Source: Marinihelvus sp942491555 (lineage in GTDB: Bacteria; Pseudomonadota; Gammaproteobacteria; Xanthomonadales; SZUA-36). From it: a DNA stretch of 64,000 nucleotides. Under the pieces are notes generated by a model. It saw only the letters and a list, made by a program, of their open reading frames with translations. It had not been told where the DNA came from and made no database searches. Positions 16,917 through 26,160 of this stretch are shown piece after piece. The stretch is from positions 1,284,762-1,348,761 of the forward strand of contig CALOBN010000005.1 in assembly GCA_942491555.1 (NCBI GenBank), in the 5' to 3' direction. Every line of letters starts with the position of its first letter. Within the stretch, counting starts at the first letter, position 1. The position numbers and the translations under genes were made by a program.

Positions 16917-17864
16917 ATGGGCCCAACTTCAAAGATCAAAGGTGGCGCGAGCGTTTCTTCTGCTGCCAACCGTACAGCCACCATCCGCGTAACAAAAGCA
17001 CGCAAAGCCGGCGCCCGGTCACGGCCGGCTCACCATGGCGATGTCACGCGAATCTATTTAAGCGAGATCGGCCGCACGGCCCTGCTGACCGCGGACGAGG
17101 AAAAAAGCCTCGCGCGCGCGGCCAGGGGCGGCTGTGTCGCAAGTCGACAGCGCATGATCAAGGCCAATCTGCGGCTGGTAGTGAAGGTATCAAGAGCCTA
17201 TATCAACCGCGGTTTGCCTTTGCTTGATCTGATTGAGGAAGGCAATCTCGGCCTGATTCGAGCGGTTGAGAAATTCGATCCCGACCGGGGTTGCCGGTTT
17301 TCCACCTACGCGACCTGGTGGATTCGCCAGGCGGTAGAGCGCGCCATCATGAACCAGTGCCGTACCGTGCGTCTGCCCATCCATGTGATTCGCGAGCTGA
17401 CAACGTTCTTGCGCGCCTCGCGGGAGTTGCAACAGCAACTGGGCCGAGCCCCGCATGAAGATGAGATCGCTGCACAGCTGGGTTGTCCGGTTGAGGATTT
17501 GAACCGCCTGTTTCGGCTGAGCGAGTCGACCGCGTCGGCTGATGAGCCCATGAGCAATGGATCTGACCGGCCGCTGATTGAGAGTTTGACTGATGAAAAC
17601 CATCGCGATCCGGAAATGGAATACGCCGATGGTGCTGCCAGCCAGCTGTTGGACCATTGGCTGGAATTGCTGCCAGAGCAGCAGCGTACCGTTGTGGAAC
17701 ACCGTTTCGGACTGCATGGCAAGGGTCGTCAAACCCTTGAAGAAGTAGGGCAGTTGCTGGGGGTTACCCGGGAGCGGGTCCGGCAGGTGCAGATTGCAGC
17801 CCTGGTGAAGTTGCGGGAAATATCGAGCCGCGAAGGCATATCAGAAGTGCCGTTCTTCGAGTAA
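16917..17864 (+). CDS. rpoS: RNA polymerase sigma factor RpoS
   Basis: Stationary-phase/general-stress sigma factor. The 315 residues show sigma region 1.2 (DVTRIYLSEIGRTALLT). Region 2 follows (NLRLVVKVSRAYINRGLPLL, FSTYATWWIRQAVERAI). Region 3 begins with RTVRLPIHVIREL. Region 4 has the helix-turn-helix LEEVGQLLGVTRERVRQ. The N-terminal 45 residues are basic and lack the acidic start of enteric RpoS. Identity as RpoS rather than RpoD rests on size, on absence of region 1.1 and on the nlpD neighbour. Confidence 0.95.
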   Translation: MGPTSKIKGGASVSSAANRTATIRVTKARKAGARSRPAHHGDVTRIYLSEIGRTALLTADEEKSLARAARGGCVASRQRMIKANLRLVVKVSRAYINRGLPLLDLIEEGNLGLIRAVEKFDPDRGCRFSTYATWWIRQAVERAIMNQCRTVRLPIHVIRELTTFLRASRELQQQLGRAPHEDEIAAQLGCPVEDLNRLFRLSESTASADEPMSNGSDRPLIESLTDENHRDPEMEYADGAASQLLDHWLELLPEQQRTVVEHRFGLHGKGRQTLEEVGQLLGVTRERVRQVQIAALVKLREISSREGISEVPFFE

Positions 17865-17930
17865 ATCGCTCCGCTGCTGCGCGGTCCCGCGGCCGACATG
17901 CTGGCTTGATATTGGCTTGTTCGCCCGCAG

Positions 17931-18323
17931 CTAGCCGCGCCTTGAAGCGGCGATTGGCAGCAGGGCAGCCACCACTTGCCGGCCTTCGGAAGCCAGCACA
18001 TTGAAGGTACGGCAGGCCGCATCGGTGGTCATCAGCTCGATGCCAACGCCCGCGCGGTAGCAGGGCGCGAGTCGCGAGGGATGCAGAAACTGCTGCGTTG
18101 CCCCGGTACCGAGCAGTATGACTTCCGGTTTGAGTTCGAGAACGGAATCCAAATCCTTGTCGCTCAAGGCGTCCAACTGCGCCGGCCCCCAGTCTTCCCG
18201 CAGGGTCGTCGCGCTGAGCAGCAGTCCATCGGTATACAAAGTGTCGCCAATGCGGATACCTTCTTCGCCGACTGAGCGCACGAAGTGATGGTCGCCGGGT
18301 TTTTCGAGGGTTAATTGGGTCAT
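17931..18323 (-). CDS. Mth938-like (DUF498) domain protein
   Basis: The 130-residue protein belongs to the Mth938/NDUFAF3-like family. Characteristic pieces are GDTLYTDGLLLS, the central VILLGTGATQQFL and the C-terminal MTTDAACRTFNVLASEGRQV. The human homologue is a complex I assembly factor; the bacterial role is unknown. It starts three bases after the yhbY stop on the same strand and its 3' end faces rpoS. Confidence 0.85.
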   Translation of the reverse strand: MTQLTLEKPGDHHFVRSVGEEGIRIGDTLYTDGLLLSATTLREDWGPAQLDALSDKDLDSVLELKPEVILLGTGATQQFLHPSRLAPCYRAGVGIELMTTDAACRTFNVLASEGRQVVAALLPIAASRRG

Positions 18324-18326
18324 GGG

Positions 18327-18623
18327 TCAGCGCCTTGGTAGTTCCACCACCTGTTTCTTGGGGTTGCGGCGATAAAAGCACGCCACCTGGCCAATGCTGT
18401 GCACTTCAACAGCGCGGAAGTGCTCGCTGATTATCCCGGTCCAGGCGCGGCGCGTTTCTTTATCGGAGCGAAGTTTTATCTTGATCAGCTCATGCTGGTC
18501 CAGCGCCTGGTCTATGGCTTCCAGCACGTTATCGGTCAGGCCTTTTTCACCTATCATGACGACCGGATTGATAGAATGCGTCAGACCGCGCAGATAACGC
18601 TTTTGCGAGTTGGAGAGGTTCAT
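18327..18623 (-). CDS. yhbY: YhbY-type CRM-domain RNA-binding protein
   Basis: Small (98-residue) protein consisting of one CRM domain that associates with pre-50S ribosomal subunits. The GxxG loop reads GEKG in VVMIGEKGLTDNV, and the second half has IKIKLRSDKETRR. The start was set at MNLSNSQKRYLRG, the family N-terminus. Divergent from rlmE with a 61-bp spacer, as in E. coli. Confidence 0.93.
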   Translation of the reverse strand: MNLSNSQKRYLRGLTHSINPVVMIGEKGLTDNVLEAIDQALDQHELIKIKLRSDKETRRAWTGIISEHFRAVEVHSIGQVACFYRRNPKKQVVELPRR

Positions 18624-18684
18624 GTCAAACACCTTGAAAATTGCCCACAAGTTTAACGTATTCCGACTCCGGAGCGCGTGATCC

Positions 18685-19308
18685 ATGGCGCGGAGTAAAA
18701 GCAGCCGGCGCTGGTTGAATGAGCATTTTGACGACCCGTACGTCAAACAGGCGCAAAAGGAAGGTTTGCGGGGCAGAGCAGCTTATAAACTGGTTGAGCT
18801 GCAGGACAAGCATCAGCTGATCAAGCCGGGACAACGTGTTGTCGATCTCGGTGCCGCGCCGGGTGCCTGGTGCCAGGTTGCCATGCGTGAGATGAAAGGC
18901 AAGGGTTCATTGTTCGCGCTCGATATCCTGCCCATGGAGCCGCTCGAGGGCGTTAATGTGATCGAGGGTGATTTCACCGAGGATGACGCTCTCCGGGCCC
19001 TTGAAGCAGGGCTTGAAGGTCAGCGGGTTGATCTTGTGTTGTCGGATATGGCGCCCAATATCAGTGGAATGAATGCAGTCGATCAGCCGCGCGCCATGTA
19101 CCTTGCGGAGCTTGCCCTGGCGTTTGCCCGTGAATGGCTGAAACCTGGCGGCGATTTCCTTGTCAAAGTTTTTCAGGGCGAAGGGTTTGATCCATTTCTG
19201 GTCGAATGCAGGCAAGCATTCGACAAGGTAACCGTTCGTAAGCCGTCGGCTTCACGCCCAAGAAGCCGTGAGGTGTATATATTGGGTCGTGGGCGAAAGC
19301 CCGTGTAA
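18685..19308 (+). CDS. rlmE: 23S rRNA (uridine-2'-O-)-methyltransferase RlmE (FtsJ/RrmJ)
   Basis: Methylates the 2'-O of U2552 in the A loop of 23S rRNA. The 207 residues contain the SAM-binding VVDLGAAPGAWCQVA. The catalytic K-D-K-E tetrad members are in RAAYKLVELQ, VLSDMAPNISG, FLVKVFQGEGF and SREVYILGRG. It lies immediately upstream of ftsH, the canonical heat-shock pairing. Confidence 0.96.
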   Translation: MARSKSSRRWLNEHFDDPYVKQAQKEGLRGRAAYKLVELQDKHQLIKPGQRVVDLGAAPGAWCQVAMREMKGKGSLFALDILPMEPLEGVNVIEGDFTEDDALRALEAGLEGQRVDLVLSDMAPNISGMNAVDQPRAMYLAELALAFAREWLKPGGDFLVKVFQGEGFDPFLVECRQAFDKVTVRKPSASRPRSREVYILGRGRKPV

Positions 19309-19367
19309 ACTGGAGTTAACAGCTGTGCTTACTCCGGCACCATTAACCGAAACAATCAGGAATTCAG

Positions 19368-21341
19368 ATGTCCGGCAACCAAGATGACAAACCGTCGAAT
19401 GATCTCGTGAAGAATCTCATAACCTGGGCCATCATTGCCGTGGTTCTGATGTCCATCTTCAATCACTACGCCAGCGTGTCTACGCAAACGGCGCCCCTGG
19501 CTTACTCTGACTTTCTGGAAGAGGTCCGCAGCGGTCGGGTGACCGAGGTGTTTATTGAGAGCGATGCTGCCGGTCACCAGATTACCGGTAAGTTTTCCAG
19601 CGGCGAGGCTTTCGAGGTCCGTGGTCCCCAGGATCCGAAGATGTTCGACGAGTTGTTGGAGAACAACGTCCAGATTACCGCTGAGCCACCGCCTCAACGG
19701 TCCGTACTCATGGATCTGATAATCAATATTATCCCTGTGCTGCTGCTCATTGGACTGTGGGTCTACTTCATGCGCCAGATGCAGGGCGGCATGGGCGGTC
19801 GCGGTGCCATGTCTTTCGGCAAGAGCCGCGCCAAGCTTCAGGGTGAGGATCAGGTTACGGTTACCTTTGCAGATGTGGCCGGCGTGGAAGAGGCCAAAGA
19901 GGAAGTTGGCGAGCTGGTCGAGTTCCTGCGTAACCCGGGTAAATTCCAGAAGCTGGGCGGGCATATCCCGCGTGGCATTTTGATGGTGGGCTCTCCAGGT
20001 ACGGGTAAAACCCTGCTGGCGCGTGCGATTGCCGGCGAAGCCAAGGTGCCTTTCTTCTCCATCTCGGGTTCGGATTTTGTGGAAATGTTCGTGGGTGTCG
20101 GCGCCAGCCGGGTCCGCGACATGTTTGAAACGGCCAAGAAACACGCGCCGTGCATCATCTTTATCGACGAAATCGATGCCGTAGGCCGTCATCGCGGTGC
20201 CGGCCTGGGGGGCGGACATGACGAACGCGAACAGACCCTTAACCAGTTGCTGGTTGAAATGGACGGTTTTGAAGGTGGCGAGGGCGTGATTGTCATCGCT
20301 GCAACAAACCGTCCGGACGTACTTGATCCGGCCCTGCTGCGCCCCGGTCGTTTCGACCGCCAGGTGGTTGTGCCGCTGCCCGATATCATGGGCCGCGAGG
20401 CGATCCTGAAGGTGCACATGCGCAAGGTGCCGATTTCTGACACTGTGGATGCCCGGGTGATTGCCCGCGGTACACCGGGCTTCTCCGGTGCCGATCTGGC
20501 CAACCTGGTCAACGAGGCTGCCCTGTTTGCTGCCCGCGACAGTGCCAGTGAAGTGACCATGGATCACATGGAGCGCGCGAAAGACAAGATCATGATGGGC
20601 TCTGAACGGCGTTCCATGGCCATGTCAGACAAGGAAAAGCGTCTTACTGCTTACCATGAGGCCGGACATGCCATTGTTGGGCGCCTGGTTCCTGAGCACG
20701 ACCCGGTCTACAAGGTAACCATTATTCCGCGCGGCCGCGCCCTGGGCGTGACCATGTTCCTGCCGGAAGAAGACAAATACAGCGTGTCGCGTATCCAGCT
20801 GGAGAGCCAGCTTGCCAGCCTGTTTGGCGGGCGCGTGGCTGAGTCCATCGTGTTCGGCGAAGAGCACGTGACCACCGGTGCGTCTAATGATATTGAGCGC
20901 GCTACCATGATTGCCCGGAACATGGTGACGAAGTGGGGTCTGACCGAGGCGCTGGGTCCGCTGACGTATACCGAGGATGAGGACGAGGTCTTCCTCGGCC
21001 GTTCGGTAACGCAGCATAAACACGTGTCAGATGACACGGCGCGCCGGATTGATGCGGAGGTGCGCCAGATTATTGACACGGCACATCAGCGCGCGACCGA
21101 CCTGGTCAACGAAAACCGCGAAAAGTTGGATGTGATGGCTGAATCACTGATCAAGTATGAAACCATCGACAGCAAGATGATCGACGCGATTATGGAAGGG
21201 CGTGAGCCCGGACCGCCTGCTCACTGGAGCGAAACCAGCGGCAACAAGGGCGGTGGTTCCGGTGGTGGTAACGCCAGTGAGACCGCCTCCAGTGATCGCG
21301 ATGACCCCGCTCCGATTGGCGGCCCTGCGGGACAAACCTGA
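19368..21341 (+). CDS. ftsH: ATP-dependent zinc metalloprotease FtsH
   Basis: Inner-membrane AAA+ protease that degrades LpxC, heat-shock sigma factor and damaged membrane proteins. The 657 residues have two membrane segments (about 18-33 and 105-125) flanking a small periplasmic domain. The Walker A GSPGTGKT, Walker B IIFIDEIDAVG, second region of homology TNRPDVLDPALLRPGRFD and the zinc site HEAGH are intact. The C-terminal tail is Gly/Ser-rich and ends GGPAGQT. A terminator hairpin separates it from folP. Confidence 0.97.
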   Translation: MSGNQDDKPSNDLVKNLITWAIIAVVLMSIFNHYASVSTQTAPLAYSDFLEEVRSGRVTEVFIESDAAGHQITGKFSSGEAFEVRGPQDPKMFDELLENNVQITAEPPPQRSVLMDLIINIIPVLLLIGLWVYFMRQMQGGMGGRGAMSFGKSRAKLQGEDQVTVTFADVAGVEEAKEEVGELVEFLRNPGKFQKLGGHIPRGILMVGSPGTGKTLLARAIAGEAKVPFFSISGSDFVEMFVGVGASRVRDMFETAKKHAPCIIFIDEIDAVGRHRGAGLGGGHDEREQTLNQLLVEMDGFEGGEGVIVIAATNRPDVLDPALLRPGRFDRQVVVPLPDIMGREAILKVHMRKVPISDTVDARVIARGTPGFSGADLANLVNEAALFAARDSASEVTMDHMERAKDKIMMGSERRSMAMSDKEKRLTAYHEAGHAIVGRLVPEHDPVYKVTIIPRGRALGVTMFLPEEDKYSVSRIQLESQLASLFGGRVAESIVFGEEHVTTGASNDIERATMIARNMVTKWGLTEALGPLTYTEDEDEVFLGRSVTQHKHVSDDTARRIDAEVRQIIDTAHQRATDLVNENREKLDVMAESLIKYETIDSKMIDAIMEGREPGPPAHWSETSGNKGGGSGGGNASETASSDRDDPAPIGGPAGQT

Positions 21342-21360
21342 GGACCGCACAGGTGATTGA

Positions 21361-21390
21361 AACAGCGCCGCAAGGCGCTGTTTCTGTTTA
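21361..21390 (+). terminator. Intrinsic terminator after ftsH
   Basis: Perfect 9-bp stem AACAGCGCC / GGCGCTGTT with a GCAA tetraloop (21361-21382), followed by TCTGTTTA. It lies between the ftsH stop and folP, so folP-glmM may depend on partial read-through or an unseen promoter. Confidence 0.75.
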
Positions 21391-21404
21391 AGGGCAGCGA
21401 GCAA

Positions 21405-22247
21405 ATGGTTAAAGCGCTTTACTCCGGTACCGGCACGCGGGCTTTGCCGCAAGTTATGGGCGTGTTGAACCTCACGCCGGACTCCTTCTCTGATGGCGGC
21501 CTGTGGACTGGTCGTGATGCCGCCCTGCAACATGCCCGTTCCATGGTTGCAGCAGGTGCTGACATTATTGATGTGGGGGGCGAATCGACGCGCCCCGGTG
21601 CGGCAGAAGTATCCGTGCAGCAAGAACTCGATCGCGTCATTCCGGTTCTGGAGGCATTGTCTTCCGAACTGGACGTGGTGCTGTCCGTGGACACCAGCAA
21701 GGCTGAGGTCATGCAGGCGGCTGCGGCTGCGGGTGCCGGATTGATTAATGATGTCTATGCGCTGCGCCGTGACGACGCTTTGGAAACTGCGGGGCGACTT
21801 GGGTTGCCGGTGTGTCTGATGCATATGCAAGGGGAGCCGCGATCCATGCAGACCGGGCCGCATTATGATGATGTGGTGCTCGAGGTCAGCGAATTTCTGC
21901 AAGCTCGCAGCGAGGCGGCCATGGCGGCCGGAATTGACAAAGATAAGATTATTCTGGATCCGGGATTCGGTTTTGGCAAAACCATTGAGCACAACCTGGC
22001 CCTGATCAGGGCTTTGCCGAAGTTACGGTCCCTGGGTTTTCCGGTGCTTGCCGGCCTGTCCCGAAAATCAATGTTGCAGACCTTGACCGGACGCCCGGTG
22101 GAGCAGCGTCTGGCCGGATCACTGGCCCTGGCGCTGGCTGCAGCGGCAGGCGGTGCTGACATCATTCGCGTGCATGACGTGCCGGAGACGGTCGACGCAC
22201 TGCGCGTCATGGCGGCGGCATGGCCCGACAGGCCAAAGCAGAGGTAG
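21405..22247 (+). CDS. folP: Dihydropteroate synthase
   Basis: Joins p-aminobenzoate to the pterin diphosphate in folate synthesis; the target of sulfonamides. The TIM-barrel motifs are VMGVLNLTPDSFSDGG at the N-terminus, GGESTRPGA, and the C-terminal GLSRKSML followed by AGSLALALAAA. The start at 21405 excludes the upstream stretch that contains the terminator hairpin. 280 residues, typical. Followed by glmM, the usual ftsH-folP-glmM order. Confidence 0.95.
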   Translation: MVKALYSGTGTRALPQVMGVLNLTPDSFSDGGLWTGRDAALQHARSMVAAGADIIDVGGESTRPGAAEVSVQQELDRVIPVLEALSSELDVVLSVDTSKAEVMQAAAAAGAGLINDVYALRRDDALETAGRLGLPVCLMHMQGEPRSMQTGPHYDDVVLEVSEFLQARSEAAMAAGIDKDKIILDPGFGFGKTIEHNLALIRALPKLRSLGFPVLAGLSRKSMLQTLTGRPVEQRLAGSLALALAAAAGGADIIRVHDVPETVDALRVMAAAWPDRPKQR

Positions 22248-22257
22248 AATCCCGCTT

Positions 22258-23601
22258 ATGAGCAAACAGTATTTTGGTACCGATGGCATTCGTGGCCGGG
22301 TGGGTGAGCCCCCCATCACGGCTGATTTCATGATGCGGCTTGGGCGTGCCGCCGGTAAGGTGCTGGCCCCCAACGACCGCCGCGCCGTGGTGATTGGCAA
22401 GGACACAAGAATTTCAGGCTATATGTTTGAATCAGCCCTGGAGGCTGGTCTGGCGGCAGCAGGTGCAAATGTTGCCTTGCTGGGGCCAATGCCAACACCG
22501 GCCGTGGCCTACCTGACCAAGACCCTTTATGCCTGCGCCGGTATCGTCATCAGCGCATCGCACAATCCTTATTTCGACAACGGGATCAAGTTCTTCTCAG
22601 CCGATGGTGAAAAGCTGCCGGACGAGGTTGAGATGGCTATTGAGGCCGAGATTGACAAGCCGTTTACGACGGTCGACTCGGTCGATATGGGCAAAGCGGT
22701 GCGTATTGAAGATGCCGCCGGGCGCTATATCGAGTTCTGCAAAGGCACGGTTCCTTTCGGCACGCTGTTCAACGGGTTGCGGCTGGTGGTGGATTGCGCC
22801 AACGGCTCAACCTACAAGGTCGGCCCTGCAGTTCTGCGCGAACTGGGCGCCAAGGTGTGGGTGATTGGCAATGAGCCTGATGGCCTGAATATCAATGATG
22901 GCTATGGCTCAACCAATCCGGAGCGCCTGCGCGAGGAAGTGCTGGCACGCGAGGCGGACCTGGGCGTGGCTTTCGATGGCGATGGCGACCGGCTGATTAT
23001 GGTCGACCGTACAGGCCAGACCATCAACGGTGACGATATGCTGTACATCCTCGCCAGCGCCCGCCAGGCGGCCGGACAACTGGACGGGGGGGTGGTCGGT
23101 ACGGTGATGACCAATCTGGGCCTGGAACTGGCTCTGCAGCGACTGGGTATTCCTTTTGAGCGCACGGCAGTGGGCGATCGCTTTATCCATCAGGCACTGG
23201 TCAAGAATGGCTGGGTGCTGGGGGGTGAGGCCTCGGGGCACCTCTTATGCCTCGACCGGGCCAGTACCGGTGATGGCATTGTCAGTGCACTGCAGGTTCT
23301 GCAGGTGGTCCTGCAGAGTGGCAAGAGCCTTGCCGAGCTCACCAGCGCTGTAAAGAAAATGCCGCAAACCATGATCAATGTTCCGGTGGCCGCCGATGCG
23401 AAGGCGCGGCTCGGTGATTCCGAGCCGATTAAAAAGGCTGTGGCAGGCATCGAATCAACCATGAACGGCTGCGGCCGCGTTATCCTGAGGCCCTCAGGTA
23501 CGGAACCGTTAATCCGCGTGACCCTGGAAGGCGAAGATGCGGAACAGGTCAGTACGCTGGCCAATGAACTGGCCGAAGTGGTGCGCCGCGAACTGTCCTG
23601 A
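22258..23601 (+). CDS. glmM: Phosphoglucosamine mutase
   Basis: Interconverts glucosamine-6-phosphate and glucosamine-1-phosphate for UDP-GlcNAc, peptidoglycan and LPS synthesis. The phosphoserine loop ISASHNPYFDNGIKFF is near residue 100. The metal-binding loop DGDGDR is near 240. The phosphate-binding RPSGTEPLIRV closes the C-terminal domain. 447 residues, normal. The ATG lies ten bases after folP. Confidence 0.96.
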   Translation: MSKQYFGTDGIRGRVGEPPITADFMMRLGRAAGKVLAPNDRRAVVIGKDTRISGYMFESALEAGLAAAGANVALLGPMPTPAVAYLTKTLYACAGIVISASHNPYFDNGIKFFSADGEKLPDEVEMAIEAEIDKPFTTVDSVDMGKAVRIEDAAGRYIEFCKGTVPFGTLFNGLRLVVDCANGSTYKVGPAVLRELGAKVWVIGNEPDGLNINDGYGSTNPERLREEVLAREADLGVAFDGDGDRLIMVDRTGQTINGDDMLYILASARQAAGQLDGGVVGTVMTNLGLELALQRLGIPFERTAVGDRFIHQALVKNGWVLGGEASGHLLCLDRASTGDGIVSALQVLQVVLQSGKSLAELTSAVKKMPQTMINVPVAADAKARLGDSEPIKKAVAGIESTMNGCGRVILRPSGTEPLIRVTLEGEDAEQVSTLANELAEVVRRELS

Positions 23602-23660
23602 CAGGTGTTCCCGCCACCCGGACTGATTTGTAGTGCAAAGACCTCATTCGCCAGGCGGTG

Positions 23661-25280
23661 ATGAGGAAGTGTTTTAGGGAGACGACCATCCAATCCGGCT
23701 TCACCCGAAAACTACAGCTTGCGTTCGGCGTCATGCTTCTGACGACGCTGGCGCTGGCGTGGTATTTCTATGACAGCGCGCGCTGGTTTTCTGCCGACAC
23801 GCGGCAGCTTGCCCGCGCATCGGCGGAGCTTGCAGAGTATGAGTCCATTGCGCGCTTAACCTGGCAGGCACTACAGGACATGGAACAAGCTGTACGCACG
23901 GGTCAGACTATTGCCGGCCCCGGCGGTGCGGCTGCCAATGACGCTGTTGGAGAGTCTTTTACCCGTCTGCGCCTGGGCCTGGAGTCGGAGCCACTTGGGC
24001 CGGCAGGCGCCGCATCTGCCGACTGGCTCGCCGAGCTGGAGTCCGCCACGGATGAGATTTTCCGCACAGTACTGGTGGTCGAATCAGCTCTGTTGTCGGA
24101 ACAGGAGGGTGTGGTCGGGCAGGAGCTTGCCCGGCTTGATACGGCGGGAACTGTCAGCAGATTCCGGAGCCTGATTGATGCAGCGCTCGAGCAGCGCCGG
24201 ATGGTTCTCACTGAGCTGGGCAGCGAAGCGGTATCCCTGGCTAACTATGTCGTACGCCTGTTGCCACTCATCATGTTGCTGCTGGTGATCGCCACCGCAC
24301 TGGTCGCCTGGCGCTTTTCCAGGGCTCTTTCAGGATCCCTGGGCACGCTGCAGGCAGCCGCCAGTGAGCTGGCGAAGGGCAACCTCAAACATCGGGTACC
24401 TGATCTCGACGAACAGGAATTCCAACGCCTCGGAAACGCCTTTAATGAGATGACAGCAAAACTGGACGAAAAGGAGCGTCAGCAGCGGGAGAGCAATGTC
24501 GGGCTGGAGGCCACTGTCGAGGAGCGAACACGGGCGCTAACGGAAAGTAATGAAAAACTTGCCCTGGTAGATGAACACCGGCGCAAGTTACTGGCAGAAA
24601 TCAGTCATGAGTTTCGTACCCCGCTGACGGTGATCCGGGGTGAGTCAGAGATCGCCTTGCGCGGCAAAAATAAAGATCCTGAAGCTTATCAGGATGCGTT
24701 TCGCCGCATTATCGACACCACCGACCATGCGACCGGTCTGGTGGAAGATTTGCTGTTTATCGTCCGCGCCGATGCGGGTGAGCCCCGCTTACAGTTTCAG
24801 GATATCGAAATGGTGGCCCTGCTACGCACCGTGTGTGCCGAATTTGCGGGCAAAGCAACGGCCAAAGAACTCGAGATCGAATTTAATACGACCGTTGAAC
24901 AGCTTACTCTGACCGGAGACCCGCGACGTCTGCGCCAGGTCTTTGCGATTTTACTGGACAATGCCTTGCGCTATTCCCGTCCCGGCGGTGTGATCGAGCT
25001 GACATTGGATGCGGATCTTGACGAGGTGCATCTTGCCGTCAAAGATCAGGGTATCGGGCTGAACGAAGATGAGGCCGCACAGGCCTTCGAACGATTCTTT
25101 CGCGGCCGCCAGGCGCAGTCGCATGCCGATCAGGGCTCAGGCCTTGGTTTGCCGGTTGCCAAAGCGATTGTGCAGGCGCATGGAGGCCGTATCGCCCTGG
25201 TGGCTCGCGAAGGTGGCGGCGCGATAGCCAGCGTTTCACTGCCGCTGAAGTTTGCCTCAGGTGATGAGCCAACAAGTTAG
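23661..25280 (+). CDS. Sensor histidine kinase (HAMP, HisKA, HATPase_c)
   Basis: Inner-membrane sensor. Two membrane segments (about residues 17-38 and 197-220) enclose a helical periplasmic domain of about 160 residues with no recognised ligand fold. A HAMP linker and a short coiled coil lead to the H-box EISHEFRTPLTV (phospho-His near residue 316). The ATP-binding boxes follow: NALRYSRPGG, DQGIGL and GSGLGLPVAK. The start is uncertain: a GTG at 23658 precedes the ATG and no clear ribosome-binding site is seen. Its partner regulator follows 45 bp downstream. Target genes cannot be inferred. Confidence 0.9.
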   Translation: MRKCFRETTIQSGFTRKLQLAFGVMLLTTLALAWYFYDSARWFSADTRQLARASAELAEYESIARLTWQALQDMEQAVRTGQTIAGPGGAAANDAVGESFTRLRLGLESEPLGPAGAASADWLAELESATDEIFRTVLVVESALLSEQEGVVGQELARLDTAGTVSRFRSLIDAALEQRRMVLTELGSEAVSLANYVVRLLPLIMLLLVIATALVAWRFSRALSGSLGTLQAAASELAKGNLKHRVPDLDEQEFQRLGNAFNEMTAKLDEKERQQRESNVGLEATVEERTRALTESNEKLALVDEHRRKLLAEISHEFRTPLTVIRGESEIALRGKNKDPEAYQDAFRRIIDTTDHATGLVEDLLFIVRADAGEPRLQFQDIEMVALLRTVCAEFAGKATAKELEIEFNTTVEQLTLTGDPRRLRQVFAILLDNALRYSRPGGVIELTLDADLDEVHLAVKDQGIGLNEDEAAQAFERFFRGRQAQSHADQGSGLGLPVAKAIVQAHGGRIALVAREGGGAIASVSLPLKFASGDEPTS

Positions 25281-25325
25281 TGGTACCGGGAAAAATCATG
25301 AAGGACAAGCAATGAGGTCAGGTGC

Positions 25326-26024
25326 ATGAGGGTTCTGGTGATCGAAGATGACCGCAGGGTCGCGGATTTCCTGAAACGTGGACTCATTGCCGAAGGGTGG
25401 TTTTGTGTTCATGCCCATGATGGAGAGGAAGGCCTGAACCTTGCCCGGCAGGGCGATTTCGACATGATTCTCCTGGACCTCATGCTGCCCGGCATACACG
25501 GTCATGACGTCTGCCAGACGTTGCGCATGGAGGGTGTTAACACACCGCTTATGATTCTGACCGCCATGGACAGCCAGGAGGATGTCGTGCAGGGTTTGCG
25601 GATGGGGGCGGACGACTATATGACCAAGCCGTTCTCTTTCGAAGAATTGCTCGCGCGAATCGAGTCTGTTTGTCGCCGCGTTGGTCAAAAGTCCGAGGAG
25701 CCCAGGGTGCTGCGTGCCGGGCCGATCGTATTTGATCTCGAGGGCTTGCAGGTTACCCTGGATGGTGAGCCGCTGAAGCTAACGGCCAAGGAACTTGCGA
25801 CCCTGGAGTTGTTTATGTCCAATCCGGGCAAGTTGTTCAGCCGGGAGCGAATCCTCAACAACATCTGGGGCATGCATATGGACCCGCTAACCAATGTGGT
25901 CGACGTATACATCGGCAAGTTGCGCAGGAAGCTCGATAAAGCGGGCGGCGACTCACTTATCGAGACCGTGCGTGGCATGGGGTACCGGTTCAATCCGCCA
26001 CAGCCCGTGGGGGTTGATAAGTAA
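25326..26024 (+). CDS. OmpR/PhoB-family response regulator
   Basis: DNA-binding partner of the upstream kinase. The receiver domain has the acidic pair in VIEDDRRV, the phospho-acceptor Asp in MILLDLMLPG, the Thr in MILTAMD and the Lys in MTKPFSFEEL. The C-terminal winged helix carries LTAKELATLELFMSNPG and VVDVYIGKLRRKLD. 232 residues. The gene order kinase then regulator is the less common one for this family. The following AT-rich stretch at 26090-26160 could be a target promoter. Confidence 0.93.
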   Translation: MRVLVIEDDRRVADFLKRGLIAEGWFCVHAHDGEEGLNLARQGDFDMILLDLMLPGIHGHDVCQTLRMEGVNTPLMILTAMDSQEDVVQGLRMGADDYMTKPFSFEELLARIESVCRRVGQKSEEPRVLRAGPIVFDLEGLQVTLDGEPLKLTAKELATLELFMSNPGKLFSRERILNNIWGMHMDPLTNVVDVYIGKLRRKLDKAGGDSLIETVRGMGYRFNPPQPVGVDK

Positions 26025-26089
26025 GTCTGCCATTGAGTTGCTGCTGTAAGTCCGGACCGGACGACGATCATTCAAAACACGCTGCACGA

Positions 26090-26160
26090 AAACGTTTAGG
26101 AAAAATTTAGATAACGTTCATCGTTTATTCAATATCCCTTCAAGCAAATACCTTATTGTT
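26090..26160. promoter_or_regulatory. AT-rich segment after the response regulator gene
   Basis: Clearly richer in A/T than its surroundings, with AACGTTTAGG at 26094 and a related AACGTTC about 20 bp further on. It looks like a promoter/operator region for the noncoding RNA candidate just downstream. No single -35/-10 pair with good spacing stands out. Confidence 0.35.
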
